Assembly (NCBI GenBank): GCA_032115775.1
Contig: JAUMBL010000058.1
Span: forward strand, 29,492-93,491
DNA: 64,000 nucleotides
DNA from: M3007 sp032115775
Lineage (GTDB): Bacteria; Bacteroidota; Bacteroidia; Chitinophagales; Saprospiraceae
Direction of reading: 5' to 3'
Positions 34,215-42,355 of the stretch are shown piece after piece. Within the stretch, counting starts at the first letter, position 1; every line of letters starts with the position of its first letter. The translations under genes were made by a program, and so were the position numbers. Below the pieces are notes generated by a model. That model ran no database searches. It was not told the origin of the DNA and worked only from the letters and a program-made list of their open reading frames with translations.

Positions 34215-35903
34215 TTAAAATTTTCTAAAAAATTTCTCAAACAGAAAACTGATTGTCATTACAAGGCTGCAACCCAACGGGTTATACCATAAGTAAGCGT
34301 CGCGATCCACGAAGAAAAAAAGATAAAAAATAATCGCCTGGGTGATGACGGCGGCATAAAACACGGCGCGCGCACCGACCTGCTTGAGGAAGAACGCGGT
34401 GAAAAAGATACCGAGGATGGTTCCGTAGAAGACGGATCCGATCATATTAACGGCCTGGATCAGATTTTCGAACAGGTTGGCGTAGGTAGCGAACACCATG
34501 ATAAATACGCCCCAGAGCACGGTGGCAATCCGGGAGGCCTTGAAGTAGTGGGTATCGTCGCGGCCCGGGGCGACGGAACGCCGGTAAATATCCGACACCG
34601 TGGTGGCGGTAAGGGCGCTCAGTTCGGAAGCCGTGGTGCTCCAGGCGCCGCAGAAGATCATAGCCAGCATGAGCCCGATCAGTCCGTGCGGAATGTGATT
34701 CAGGATGAACGTGATAAAAACAAAGTCTTTATCCTTGGCGTCGGCGCCCGGCACGGCTTTTTTGATCAGTCCTTCGGCCTCCGTGCGCAAGGCTTTGCGT
34801 TCGGCGTCGAGTTGTTGCAGTTCGGTTTTTGCTGCTTGTTCCGCATCGGCGGATTCGGTTTTCATCGCGGTCAGCAGGCGTTGCATAGCCGCTTGTTTGA
34901 GCAGAAAATTCGTGTCTGCCCGGGCTTCCAGGCGCTCGAAAGCCCGCTCTTGGGTTGTACCTTCGATTTTAGCCCGGTTGGCCTGGTTGAAATGCAAGGG
35001 CGCTTGGTTGAACTGAAAAAATACAAACACCATGACCCCGACTGACAGCACCAGAAACTGCATCGGGATTTTTACAAAACCGTTGAAGAGCATGCCGATT
35101 CTGCTTTCCCGGAGGGATTTGCCGGACAAATAACGCCCCACCTGGCTCTGATCCGTGCCGAAATACGACATAAACAGGAAGGTGGCGCCCAGGATGCCCG
35201 ACCACACGTTGTAGCGGTCATGCCAGCTGAAGCTCCAGTCAATCACCTGCGTTTTGCCGCTGACGCCGGCAATTTGCCAGGCTTCCGAGAGGCCCACGCC
35301 CTGCGGCAGTTGGTTGAGCACGAGTACAAACGCCAGAATTAGTCCGCCCAGCATCACGGTCATCTGCAACTCCTGGGTGCGGCTCACCGCCGCGCTGCCG
35401 CCGGTAGTCGTGTAGATCACCACGAAAATGGCCATCAAGAAGTTGGTGAATCCCAAATTCCAGCCAAAAACGGCGCATAAAATAATACTCGGCGCGTAGA
35501 TGCTAATTGCCGCTGCTACGCCGCGTTGGATCAGGAACAAAATAGCCGTCAGGCTGCGCATCCGCAGATCGAATCGCTGCTCAAGGTATTCGTAGGCGGT
35601 GGTCACCTTGAGGCGGTAGTACACCGGCAGCACGAACAGCACCAGAAAAATCATCGCGATCGGCATCCCGAAGTAAAACTGGACGAACTCCAGGCCGTCG
35701 GCGAAGCCCTGGCCCGGCGTGCTCAGAAACGTAATGGCACTGGCCTGCGTGGCCATGATGCTCAGGCCGATCGTCCACCAGGGCAGGTCGCGTTTGCCCG
35801 CCAGGAAATTTTCACTCGATTGTATATTCCGGCTTTTCCAGATACCGTACAACACAATAAACGCCAGGGCGCCAATCAGCACAATCCAGTCAATAATAGC
35901 CAT
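34215..35903 (-). CDS. sodium:solute symporter (SSS family)
   Basis: 562 residues from ATG 35903 (MAIIDWIVLIGALAFIVLYG). About 13 TM helices with the SSS-family early motif SENFLAGKRDLPWWTIGLSIMATQASAITF and later GAWSTTASELSALTATTVSDIYRR. Between TM helices, residues ~300-400 form a charged, helical coiled-coil-like insert (ERAFERLEARADTNF ... AEQAAKTELQQLDAERKALR) that is also seen in other Bacteroidota SSS proteins. The solute is not determined. The upstream gene, encoding a tail-anchored protein, ends 11 bp before its start, suggesting an operon. Confidence 0.92.
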   Translation of the reverse strand: MAIIDWIVLIGALAFIVLYGIWKSRNIQSSENFLAGKRDLPWWTIGLSIMATQASAITFLSTPGQGFADGLEFVQFYFGMPIAMIFLVLFVLPVYYRLKVTTAYEYLEQRFDLRMRSLTAILFLIQRGVAAAISIYAPSIILCAVFGWNLGFTNFLMAIFVVIYTTTGGSAAVSRTQELQMTVMLGGLILAFVLVLNQLPQGVGLSEAWQIAGVSGKTQVIDWSFSWHDRYNVWSGILGATFLFMSYFGTDQSQVGRYLSGKSLRESRIGMLFNGFVKIPMQFLVLSVGVMVFVFFQFNQAPLHFNQANRAKIEGTTQERAFERLEARADTNFLLKQAAMQRLLTAMKTESADAEQAAKTELQQLDAERKALRTEAEGLIKKAVPGADAKDKDFVFITFILNHIPHGLIGLMLAMIFCGAWSTTASELSALTATTVSDIYRRSVAPGRDDTHYFKASRIATVLWGVFIMVFATYANLFENLIQAVNMIGSVFYGTILGIFFTAFFLKQVGARAVFYAAVITQAIIFYLFFFVDRDAYLWYNPLGCSLVMTISFLFEKFFRKF

Positions 35904-35914
35904 AATACATTCGC

Positions 35915-36490
35915 TTAGTTCATGGAAAAATACAAAATCAATCCTAAAACGATAATAAAAAACAGCCAAGCCCATAGGCTCAGGCTGTTGCCGCGCCAGA
36001 CATTGAATATACTTTCCATGACATTCCGCCAGTCGAGTTCCCGGCCGGGCGCCGTGCCCACCACCGGTTCGTGCGCGAGGCAGAAATAGCGACGTTGGCC
36101 TTTTCGACCCTGGTCGCCGTGTTTAGTCAGCACCATGAAATCGCCGTTCAGGAACCGCAGGTCGAAGAGTTCGCTGCGCCCGCCGATTTCGATAATCAGC
36201 GTATTATAGGGCTGCAGTTGCCGCCAGGCGCCGCGCATCAGGTTGCCGTCGAGCGACAATAGATATTCGCCGCCGGGATTAAAAATATGGAGAATCGCTT
36301 CGTGAAAACCTTCGTCGTCGCGCACTTCTTTCCAGCGACGTCCGATCCAGAATTTCTCTTCCTGCAAATCTTCCCCATACGGAATGACCTTGGGCAGGAT
36401 AAAATCCAGGTGGTCGTCCATACTGCCCAGCTCGCGGGGAAGATCCGGACTGAAGGCGTTGGCGATATCTCTGAAGAAAGTTATTTCCAT
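35915..36490 (-). CDS. hypothetical tail-anchored protein
   Basis: 191 residues. A soluble, mixed alpha/beta domain (residues 1-160, e.g. WIGRRWKEVRDDEGFHEAIL, FLNGDFMVLTKHGDQGRKGQ) is followed by one C-terminal TM helix (SLWAWLFFIIVLGLILYF). No family recognised. Its position between lepA and the symporter gene on the same strand, with 40- and 11-bp gaps, suggests cotranscription with either. Confidence 0.6.
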   Translation of the reverse strand: MEITFFRDIANAFSPDLPRELGSMDDHLDFILPKVIPYGEDLQEEKFWIGRRWKEVRDDEGFHEAILHIFNPGGEYLLSLDGNLMRGAWRQLQPYNTLIIEIGGRSELFDLRFLNGDFMVLTKHGDQGRKGQRRYFCLAHEPVVGTAPGRELDWRNVMESIFNVWRGNSLSLWAWLFFIIVLGLILYFSMN

Positions 36491-36530
36491 AATCGGGCGC
36501 GCGCCGCATTCGGGCGACCGGCCGGGCGCG

Positions 36531-38327
36531 TCAATCGTTCAGTTTGAGTACTTTTAAAAACGCCTCCTGGGGCACTTCCACGCTGCCGAACTGCTTCATT
36601 TTTTTCTTTCCTTCTTTCTGTTTTTCGAGCAGTTTGCGCTTCCGCGAGATATCGCCGCCGTAGCACTTGGCGGTCACGTCCTTGCGCAGGGCGGAGATGG
36701 TTTCGCGCGCGACCACCTTGGCGCCGATAGCGGCTTGGATGGCGATCTGGAATTGTTGCCGCGGCAGCAGTTCCTTGAGTTTTTCGCACATCCGACGGCC
36801 GATATATTCGGCTTTGGAACGGTGTACGAGCGCGGAAAGCGCGTCCACCTGTTCGCCGTTGAGTTTGATATCGAGTTTGACCAGGTCGGTTTCGCGGTAA
36901 TCCAGCAAGTGGTAGTCGAAGGAAGCGTAGCCGCGGGTCATGGATTTCAGCATATCGTAGAAATCGAACACGATTTCCGCCAGCGGCATGTGGAAGATAA
37001 TTTCTACCCGCGTCGGGGTGAGATAGTGCTGTTTTTGCAGAATCCCCCTTTTTTCCATGCACAGGCTCATGATATTGCCGATGTATTCCGGTTTGGTGAT
37101 AATCTGTGCGTAAATAAAGGGTTCTTCTGCCCTTTCGAGGTGGTTCGGATCGGGCATTTCGGTAGGTTGGTGCACCACAAAACGCTTACCTTTCATATCG
37201 GTGGCGAAGTAGGACACGTTGGGCACCGTGGTGATAATGTCCTGGTTAAATTCGCGTTGGAGGCGTTCCTGCACAATTTCCATGTGCAGCATACCGAGGA
37301 AACCGCAGCGAAAACCGAAGCCAAGCGCAGCGGAAGTTTCCGGTTCGAACACTAGGGAAGCGTCGTTGAGCTGGAGTTTTTCGAGCGAGTCGCGGAGATC
37401 TTCGAAATCGTCGTTATCAAGCGGGTACACGCCGGCAAATACCATAGGCTTGACCTCTTCGAATCCCTTAACGGGCGTTTCGCAGGATCGGTAAAAATGT
37501 GTGATGGTATCTCCCACTTTAATTTCCCGGCTTACTTTGATGCCGGTGATCACATAGCCTACATTGCCTGCGCTGATTTCAGCCGTTTCGAACATGCCCA
37601 TACGCAGGATGCCTACTTCTTCGGCTACTACCTCTTTCCCCGTATTATAAAATTTAATTTTATCGCCTTTTTTAAGCGTGCCGTTCATGATCCGCACGTA
37701 TGCGATCACGCCGCGGTAGGAATTGAACATCGAGTCGAAGACCATCGCCTGCAAGGGCGCCGACGGGTCTCCTTTGGGCGCCGGCACGCGATCCACCACG
37801 GCGGCCAGAATTTCGGGCACGCCCAGGCCGGTGCGGCCCGAGGCGGGAATAATATCCTCGCGGTCGCAACCGATCAAATCCATAAGCTGATCCTGCGTTT
37901 CCTCGATCATGGCGCTGTCCATGTCAATTTTGTTGGCGATCGGGATAATTTCCAGGTTGTGATCTACGGCCAGGTAGAGGTTGCTGATCGTCTGCGCCTG
38001 GATGCCCTGGGTGGCGTCCACCAACAGAAGCGCGCCTTCACAGGCGGCGATAGAGCGGCTCACCTCGTAGGAAAAATCCACGTGACCCGGCGTATCAATC
38101 AGGTTGAAGATATACTCCTGCCCGTCTGCGGGGTGGACATATCGCATCTGGATGGCGTGGCTTTTGATCGTGATCCCGCGCTCGCGCTCCAGGTCCATGT
38201 TATCCAAGGCCTGGTCTTGCATATCGCGATCGGCGATCGTGTGGGTATGTTGGAGGAGCCGATCGGCCAGGGTGCTTTTGCCGTGGTCAATGTGGGCGAT
38301 AATACAAAAATTGCGGATGTTCTTCAT
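36531..38327 (-). CDS. lepA: elongation factor 4 (LepA), back-translocating GTPase
   Basis: 598 residues, the expected length. GTPase motifs: G1 AHIDHGKSTLADRLLQ, switch II DTPGHVDFSYEVSRS, G4 NKIDMDSA. The LepA-specific C-terminal region (GQVDALSALVHRSKAEYIGR region, DVTAKCYGGDISRKRKLLEKQKEGKKKMKQ split over its two halves) is intact. LepA rescues or remodels ribosomes during elongation and initiation under stress. The gene ends close to the downstream hypothetical gene. Upstream lies a repeat-rich gap with a plausible promoter. Confidence 0.98.
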   Translation of the reverse strand: MKNIRNFCIIAHIDHGKSTLADRLLQHTHTIADRDMQDQALDNMDLERERGITIKSHAIQMRYVHPADGQEYIFNLIDTPGHVDFSYEVSRSIAACEGALLLVDATQGIQAQTISNLYLAVDHNLEIIPIANKIDMDSAMIEETQDQLMDLIGCDREDIIPASGRTGLGVPEILAAVVDRVPAPKGDPSAPLQAMVFDSMFNSYRGVIAYVRIMNGTLKKGDKIKFYNTGKEVVAEEVGILRMGMFETAEISAGNVGYVITGIKVSREIKVGDTITHFYRSCETPVKGFEEVKPMVFAGVYPLDNDDFEDLRDSLEKLQLNDASLVFEPETSAALGFGFRCGFLGMLHMEIVQERLQREFNQDIITTVPNVSYFATDMKGKRFVVHQPTEMPDPNHLERAEEPFIYAQIITKPEYIGNIMSLCMEKRGILQKQHYLTPTRVEIIFHMPLAEIVFDFYDMLKSMTRGYASFDYHLLDYRETDLVKLDIKLNGEQVDALSALVHRSKAEYIGRRMCEKLKELLPRQQFQIAIQAAIGAKVVARETISALRKDVTAKCYGGDISRKRKLLEKQKEGKKKMKQFGSVEVPQEAFLKVLKLND

Positions 38328-38431
38328 GAACGGAGTTGTAAATTCGGTTTGAACGCAGTAAAAGCCTGTCTGGTTTTATAATTCGGCGAGAAAATCACAG
38401 ACTGCCCAAAATGCGGCTCGAATTGAGCGTG

Positions 38432-38439
38432 CGAAGATA
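38432..38439 (-). promoter_or_regulatory. possible -7 box for lepA
   Basis: Minus strand reads TATCTTCG, one base off TAnnTTTG, about 105 bp before the lepA start. Confidence 0.3.
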
Positions 38440-38475
38440 CGGAAAATACTCGATTTGCTTTTATTGTAAAGTAAC

Positions 38476-38637
38476 GTAACTACTTAGCCGGCTCGCTGTA
38501 TGGCTCAAAAAGTCCCATTTTTCGCCATACTTCGCAATTTTTTTTGACCGTAGCGCTGCTACGGCCTGCAAATAATCGCTTCGTCTGGCAAAAAATAGAT
38601 CCTTTTTTGTCTCAGACGCGACCGGCTAAGTAGTTAC
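38476..38637. repeat. family 1 long palindromic element, copy 1
   Basis: 162 bp bounded by GTAACTACTTAGCCGG (38476-38491) and its complement (38622-38637). The whole element is an imperfect palindrome whose centre is CCGTAGC-GCT-GCTACGG (38549-38565). The interior has T- and A-runs on each side. It is nearly identical to the copy at 46735. Confidence 0.85.
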
Positions 38638-38640
38638 TTT

Positions 38641-38674
38641 GTAACTACTTAGTCAGAACCGACCAAGTGGTTAC
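38641..38674. repeat. family 1 minimal hairpin
   Basis: GTAACTACTTAGTC (38641-38654) pairs with GACCAAGTGGTTAC (38661-38674) with two G-U-compatible changes; directly abuts the long copy. Confidence 0.6.
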
Positions 38675-38722
38675 TTTTTCTAAAAAAATCCGAAATTTGC
38701 GCCGCAAAAAGCAACAGCCGCC

Positions 38723-39457
38723 ATGTCCCGTAAAAATAAGCTGAAAAAATTCAACGATATCCTGTCGTTTCCCAACGTGTACGAATGCTACAACGTGCTC
38801 CAGCCTGCGCTGGTCGGCGTGGGCATGGAACCGGTGGACTTGCGCGGCCGCTGGCGGCGCGGGCATTTTGGCAATGATTTTCCCATTACCCTGGAGCTGG
38901 CCTGCGGCGGCGGCGAGTACACGGTCGGCCTCGCGGCTTCTATCTCCGAGCGCAATTTCATCGGTATTGATATCAAGGGGAACCGAATCTGGAAGGGCGC
39001 CAAACAAGCGCTGGAGGAAGGTGTGGATCGGGTCGCTTTTCTGCGAACCCGCATCGAAGTGCTCGCACATTTTTTCGCCCCGGGCGAAGTGGACGAAATC
39101 TGGATCACCTTCGCCGATCCGTTTCCAAGGCCCACCAAGGCAGATCGTCGCCTGAGTTCCGCCCGCTTTTTAGAGGTGTACCGGCGTTTGCTGAAGCCCG
39201 GCGGGCTGGTGCACGTCAAACACGACGATCCGGATTTTTACCGGTTTACGCTGAACACGATTGCAGCAGATCCCGGCTGCGTGCTGGAATATTGCAATGA
39301 CGACATCTATGCCGGTCCGCTCGAACGCCCCGAACTGGCGATCCAAACCACCTACGAACGGATGCACCTCGCCAAGGGCAAAAAAATTAAATACCTCCGT
39401 TTCAGCCTCTGGCCGCGGCCGGAAATGCCGGGGAGCGGCGAATCCGGACAGGAATAA
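38723..39457 (+). CDS. trmB: tRNA (guanine-N7-)-methyltransferase TrmB
   Basis: 244 residues. The SAM-binding motif LELACGGGEYTVGLA, the following GIDIKGNRIWKGAKQAL, and the family signature ITFADPFPRPTKADRRLSSA are present, the last containing the catalytic-region Asp and the normally conserved 'DPWPKKRHHKRR' position in the Bacteroidota variant form. It methylates G46 of tRNA variable loops. The N-terminal KNKLKKFNDILSFPNVYE segment matches Bacteroidota TrmB proteins. It lies downstream of the family 1 repeat, and a TTTGCG sequence at about 38697 may be part of its promoter. Confidence 0.95.
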   Translation: MSRKNKLKKFNDILSFPNVYECYNVLQPALVGVGMEPVDLRGRWRRGHFGNDFPITLELACGGGEYTVGLAASISERNFIGIDIKGNRIWKGAKQALEEGVDRVAFLRTRIEVLAHFFAPGEVDEIWITFADPFPRPTKADRRLSSARFLEVYRRLLKPGGLVHVKHDDPDFYRFTLNTIAADPGCVLEYCNDDIYAGPLERPELAIQTTYERMHLAKGKKIKYLRFSLWPRPEMPGSGESGQE

Positions 39458-39491
39458 ACCCGCAAACAAAATTTTTTGTACCTAGTTAGGC

Positions 39492-39514
39492 AAACCCCGA
39501 AGGGGTAGCATTTT
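39492..39514. repeat. solo ACCCCGAAGGGGT motif
   Basis: AAACCCCGAAGGGGTAGCATTT; the 13-bp palindromic core (39494-39506) is the same as in the tandem array at 58774-58895, followed here by a similar -CATT- stretch. Confidence 0.6.
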
Positions 39515-39686
39515 TCTGGCATTTTTTTGGTTTTCGGAACAGATATTTGGGAATAATGTCAGCAATTCGGTCTCAGGCTAACCGGTTAATAATTTTTTTT
39601 TCAATCTGCGGAACTTTTCAGAACTCGCCCGGCGTTCTATGCGCAAACAAATCTCCTGACACCGTTCAGGCGAAAAAACCATCATC

Positions 39687-40301
39687 ATGGCAACGATTAA
39701 CAAAAGGAACGAGGAGCAAAATGCGCGCATCTTTGAAACGGAGCTCTACCCGTTCACGGACGCCGTGTACAACTTCGCCGTCCGCCTGACGAACGACGCC
39801 TCCCGGGCCGACGACCTGGTGCAGGAAACTTTTATGAAGGCCTGGCGCTTCATAGACAGCTATCAGGAAGGCACCAACGCCAAAGCCTGGCTGTTCCGTA
39901 TTTGCAAAAATGCGTTCATCAACGAGTTCCGTGCTAAAAACCGCGAACCGCAGTCGGTGGACATCGATCTCGTTTCCGTCGGCCGCAATGCAAAAGGCGT
40001 CGTCCGCGATGCGCACCTGCTCGAAGAAATCGGCACAGGCGAACTCGGCGACGAAGTGATGGCTGCGCTCAACACCCTCAATTCGGACAACCGCCTGGTG
40101 GTGTTGCTGGATTTTGAAGATTTTACCTACAAGGAAATCGCCGCCATCCTCAACGTGCCGCTGAACACCGTGCGCACCCGCCTGCACCGCGCGCGCCAGA
40201 ACATGGCCGATATGCTGATTGCGTATGCCCAGGCGCGCGGAATCAGAGCGCGAGGCGAAAGACAACAGGACAAAACCAGCGAGGTGCTGGTTTCCGGTTA
40301 A
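39687..40301 (+). CDS. ECF-type RNA polymerase sigma factor
   Basis: 204 residues. Region 2 (PFTDAVYNFAVRLTNDASRADDLVQETFMKAWRFIDSYQEG) and region 4 (DFTYKEIAAILNVPLNTVRTRLHRARQNM) are separated by a linker, the two-domain ECF layout, and the sequence resembles the SigR/SigH-type group. It would redirect polymerase in response to stress. A strong terminator lies only 7 bp after the stop codon, so the following small gene is not simply cotranscribed. No recognised zinc-binding anti-sigma gene is adjacent. Confidence 0.92.
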   Translation: MATINKRNEEQNARIFETELYPFTDAVYNFAVRLTNDASRADDLVQETFMKAWRFIDSYQEGTNAKAWLFRICKNAFINEFRAKNREPQSVDIDLVSVGRNAKGVVRDAHLLEEIGTGELGDEVMAALNTLNSDNRLVVLLDFEDFTYKEIAAILNVPLNTVRTRLHRARQNMADMLIAYAQARGIRARGERQQDKTSEVLVSG

Positions 40302-40307
40302 AAAAAT

Positions 40308-40355
40308 ACAGGGTTTACCGCCGCCTTTACGGTCGCAGGTAAACCTTGTTTTTTT
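40308..40355 (+). terminator. intrinsic terminator of the sigma factor gene
   Basis: Arms ACAGGGTTTACC (40308-40319) and GGTAAACCTTGT (40338-40349) with a T-run (40349-40355), the clearest Rho-independent terminator in the window. Confidence 0.85.
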
Positions 40356-40621
40356 CATATCCTAATTATTTCAACACACTCCATTTCTTTTCTCACCTGC
40401 ACTCTCGTCCACCCCGGCCTGCCGCCTGTCTGAAAAACGGCGGCGCCCTTCACCCTCCCGCTCCTATGCGCACAACGAATCAGCGACGTTCTATAGCCAA
40501 CCTTGCGACCTGCCCGTCTGGCTCACCGGCAAGTCCCCGCGCTCGTTTTTTTGTGCCCTGGGAAGGGGGAGATGATGGTTGCAAATCCGGATCGTGGGGG
40601 AGCGCGCAAACGTACTGTACG

Positions 40622-40885
40622 ATGAACTATTGCAAGCCATCCGCTAAACTTTCTGCCAATTCGGTCGCTGAAACACCCGCCTTCTCCGAACAGGAAAACA
40701 CCACAGACCTGATTGCCGCCGCCTCGAATCCCGTTTTTGCCATTCCCGAAGGCCCCAAAGATCTGCTATTCGAGGAATCCGACGACCTAATACGAAATCG
40801 TATAAAAAATATCCTGCCCATGTATCTGGCGCCTAAGGAGCTGAAGGAAAAAATCCGAAGAATCAGCTCGCTCGGCAGGGATTAA
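40622..40885 (+). CDS. hypothetical small protein, possible anti-sigma or regulatory partner
   Basis: 87 residues from ATG 40622; the frame stays open back to about 40346, but that stretch reads as low-complexity Pro/Arg/Ser sequence and seems non-coding. The protein is acidic in the middle and ends in an amphipathic, basic helix (LIRNRIKNILPMYLAPKELKEKIRRISS) that resembles the N-terminal helical part of small anti-sigma proteins, but no HxxxCxxC motif is present. Its position after the ECF gene is the only functional hint. The 320 bp between the sigma stop and this ATG hold the terminator and otherwise nothing recognised. Confidence 0.45.
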   Translation: MNYCKPSAKLSANSVAETPAFSEQENTTDLIAAASNPVFAIPEGPKDLLFEESDDLIRNRIKNILPMYLAPKELKEKIRRISSLGRD

Positions 40886-40961
40886 TTCTCCGGCGCTTCC
40901 CTTTCGATTAAAATAACGGTAACTTCATATTGGCTTAACACATCGGATGTTAACAGCCCAG

Positions 40962-40969
40962 TATCTTTG
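40962..40969 (+). promoter_or_regulatory. -7 box upstream of a small ORF and the LpxH-like gene
   Basis: TATCTTTG matches TAnnTTTG; the ATG at 40971 would lie at or before the start of transcription, which favours the ATG at 40986. Confidence 0.45.
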
Positions 40970-40985
40970 CATGGATTTATTATTC

Positions 40986-41255
40986 ATGCAAAACAATCCG
41001 CGCCCGCTCGCCTCGTCCCGTTTGCTCCTGCCGCGCCCTTCCGTACGGCGCATGGCCTTGTTTGCTCCGGGTTTCACGGGAAGGGTGCTGCTTCAAGCGC
41101 CGATGCGAGCCGCAGACGCGGCGGCGGATACCAAGCGCAAACTTTCCCGCGCCTCCTGTCTGTTTCAGGCGCTCTCCTGGATAGCCGGCGCATGTGCATT
41201 CCTGGGCGCGCTGATGGCGCTCGCACATATTGCTTTCACGCATTCGATCCGTTAA
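40986..41255 (+). CDS. hypothetical small protein with one membrane segment
   Basis: 89 residues from ATG 40986. An Arg/Pro/Ala-rich N-terminal part is followed by a hydrophobic segment (LFQALSWIAGACAFLGALMALAHIAF split around residue 70). Only 7 bp separate it from the LpxH-like gene. Alternative frames in this GC-rich stretch are also open, so coding status is uncertain; it is included for its promoter box and spacing. Confidence 0.35.
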   Translation: MQNNPRPLASSRLLLPRPSVRRMALFAPGFTGRVLLQAPMRAADAAADTKRKLSRASCLFQALSWIAGACAFLGALMALAHIAFTHSIR

Positions 41256-41262
41256 TTTATCT

Positions 41263-42120
41263 ATGAAGCGCAAACCCGACATCGTTGTAATTTCCGATCT
41301 GCACCTCGGCGCCTACGGCTGCCATGCGCGCGAATTGCTCAACTACCTGAAGAGCGTCGAGCCGCGTACGCTGATCCTCAATGGCGACATTTTCGATATC
41401 TGGCAGTTCAAAAAAAGCTATTTCCCAAAAGAACACACGGAGGTCGTACGCCGCATCCTGAAAATGGCGGTGAACGGCGTCAAAGTATATTACCTCACCG
41501 GAAACCACGACGATCTGCTCCGCAAATTCGGCGAATTGTCCTTCGGCCTGATCCACCTGCGCAATAAACTGGTGTTTCAGGTGGACGGCAAGTCGCACTG
41601 GGTTTTCCACGGCGACGTATTCGACGCCAGCATCCACCGAGCCCGCTGGCTGGCCAAACTCGGCGGCCAAGGATACGACCTGCTGATCCGCATCAACCGC
41701 ATGGTCAACGCCACGCGCAATCTGTTCGGCTTCGCGCCGGTCTCCTTTGCCGCCAACGTCAAAAAAAGCGTCAAAGGCGCCGTAAAATATATCAGCGACT
41801 TCGAAGAAACCGCCATCCAACTGGCCGCGGAAAAAGGCTACGACTATGTGGTCTGCGGACATATCCACCGCCCGCAAATCCGGGAGATCACCACCGAGAA
41901 CGGACAAAAAGTGACGTATCTGAACAGCGGCGACTGGGTGGAGCACCTCACTGCGCTGGAATTTCAGCACGGCGCCTGGAGCGTCTATACCTACAACGAC
42001 GCCGATTTCGCAACGGTCAGTCCGCGCCTGAAAGTCGCAGAATCCGATTTGCAGGCCGTGCGCCTTCAACGGCATGAAGTGCTGCCGGATTTGTCGGCGG
42101 CCGCTTTGGAGGCGCTTTAG
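41263..42120 (+). CDS. LpxH-like metallophosphoesterase (UDP-2,3-diacylglucosamine diphosphatase type)
   Basis: 285 residues from ATG 41263. Calcineurin-type motifs in order: VISDLHLGAYG, LNGDIFDIW, LTGNHDDLLR, the His in VFHGDVFDASIHRARW, and VVCGHIHRPQ. These and the C-terminal YLNSGDWVEHLTALEF match the LpxH-like group that hydrolyses UDP-2,3-diacylglucosamine to lipid X in lipid A synthesis. Other lipid A genes are not near, so identity with true LpxH is probable, not certain. A hairpin follows the stop. Confidence 0.85.
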   Translation: MKRKPDIVVISDLHLGAYGCHARELLNYLKSVEPRTLILNGDIFDIWQFKKSYFPKEHTEVVRRILKMAVNGVKVYYLTGNHDDLLRKFGELSFGLIHLRNKLVFQVDGKSHWVFHGDVFDASIHRARWLAKLGGQGYDLLIRINRMVNATRNLFGFAPVSFAANVKKSVKGAVKYISDFEETAIQLAAEKGYDYVVCGHIHRPQIREITTENGQKVTYLNSGDWVEHLTALEFQHGAWSVYTYNDADFATVSPRLKVAESDLQAVRLQRHEVLPDLSAAALEAL

Positions 42121-42142
42121 GGTTTGTGGAAAAGCCCGTTAA

Positions 42143-42172
42143 CGGCTGTCAAAAGAATATTTTGAAGAGCCG
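42143..42172 (+). terminator. terminator after the LpxH-like gene
   Basis: CGGCTGTCAAAA pairs imperfectly with TTTTGAAGAGCCG around a 5-nt loop, and a run of T's follows at 42176-42183. The rest of the 235-bp gap before the Fic gene shows no recognised feature. Confidence 0.5.
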
Positions 42173-42355
42173 CCCGTTTTTTTATTGGGAACTGACCGGG
42201 CGTCTGTTGCCGTTGTCTTTGCGGTGAACGGTTTCGGGCTTTGCGTTCGGGCGGGTTTCGGAGCACTAAACTTGAATAGAAGCACTGATCTTCAAGTTTG
42301 CACGTCCGCTCAGCTGATGCAAAACCCTCGTGAGCAGTTCGGGCAGTGTTTCAGA

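Larger units (their letters stand above)
38328..38722. other. 395-bp repeat-rich gap between divergent lepA and trmB
   Basis: Contains the lepA promoter side (38328-38440), one long family 1 copy (38476-38637) and an adjoining short hairpin (38641-38674). No ORF or RNA gene recognised. Confidence 0.7.

Noticed and set aside
40947..41266. Other open frames overlapping the small ORF before the LpxH-like gene
   Set aside because: Several frames are open in this GC-rich stretch; none has a better promoter or start, so only one low-confidence entry was kept.
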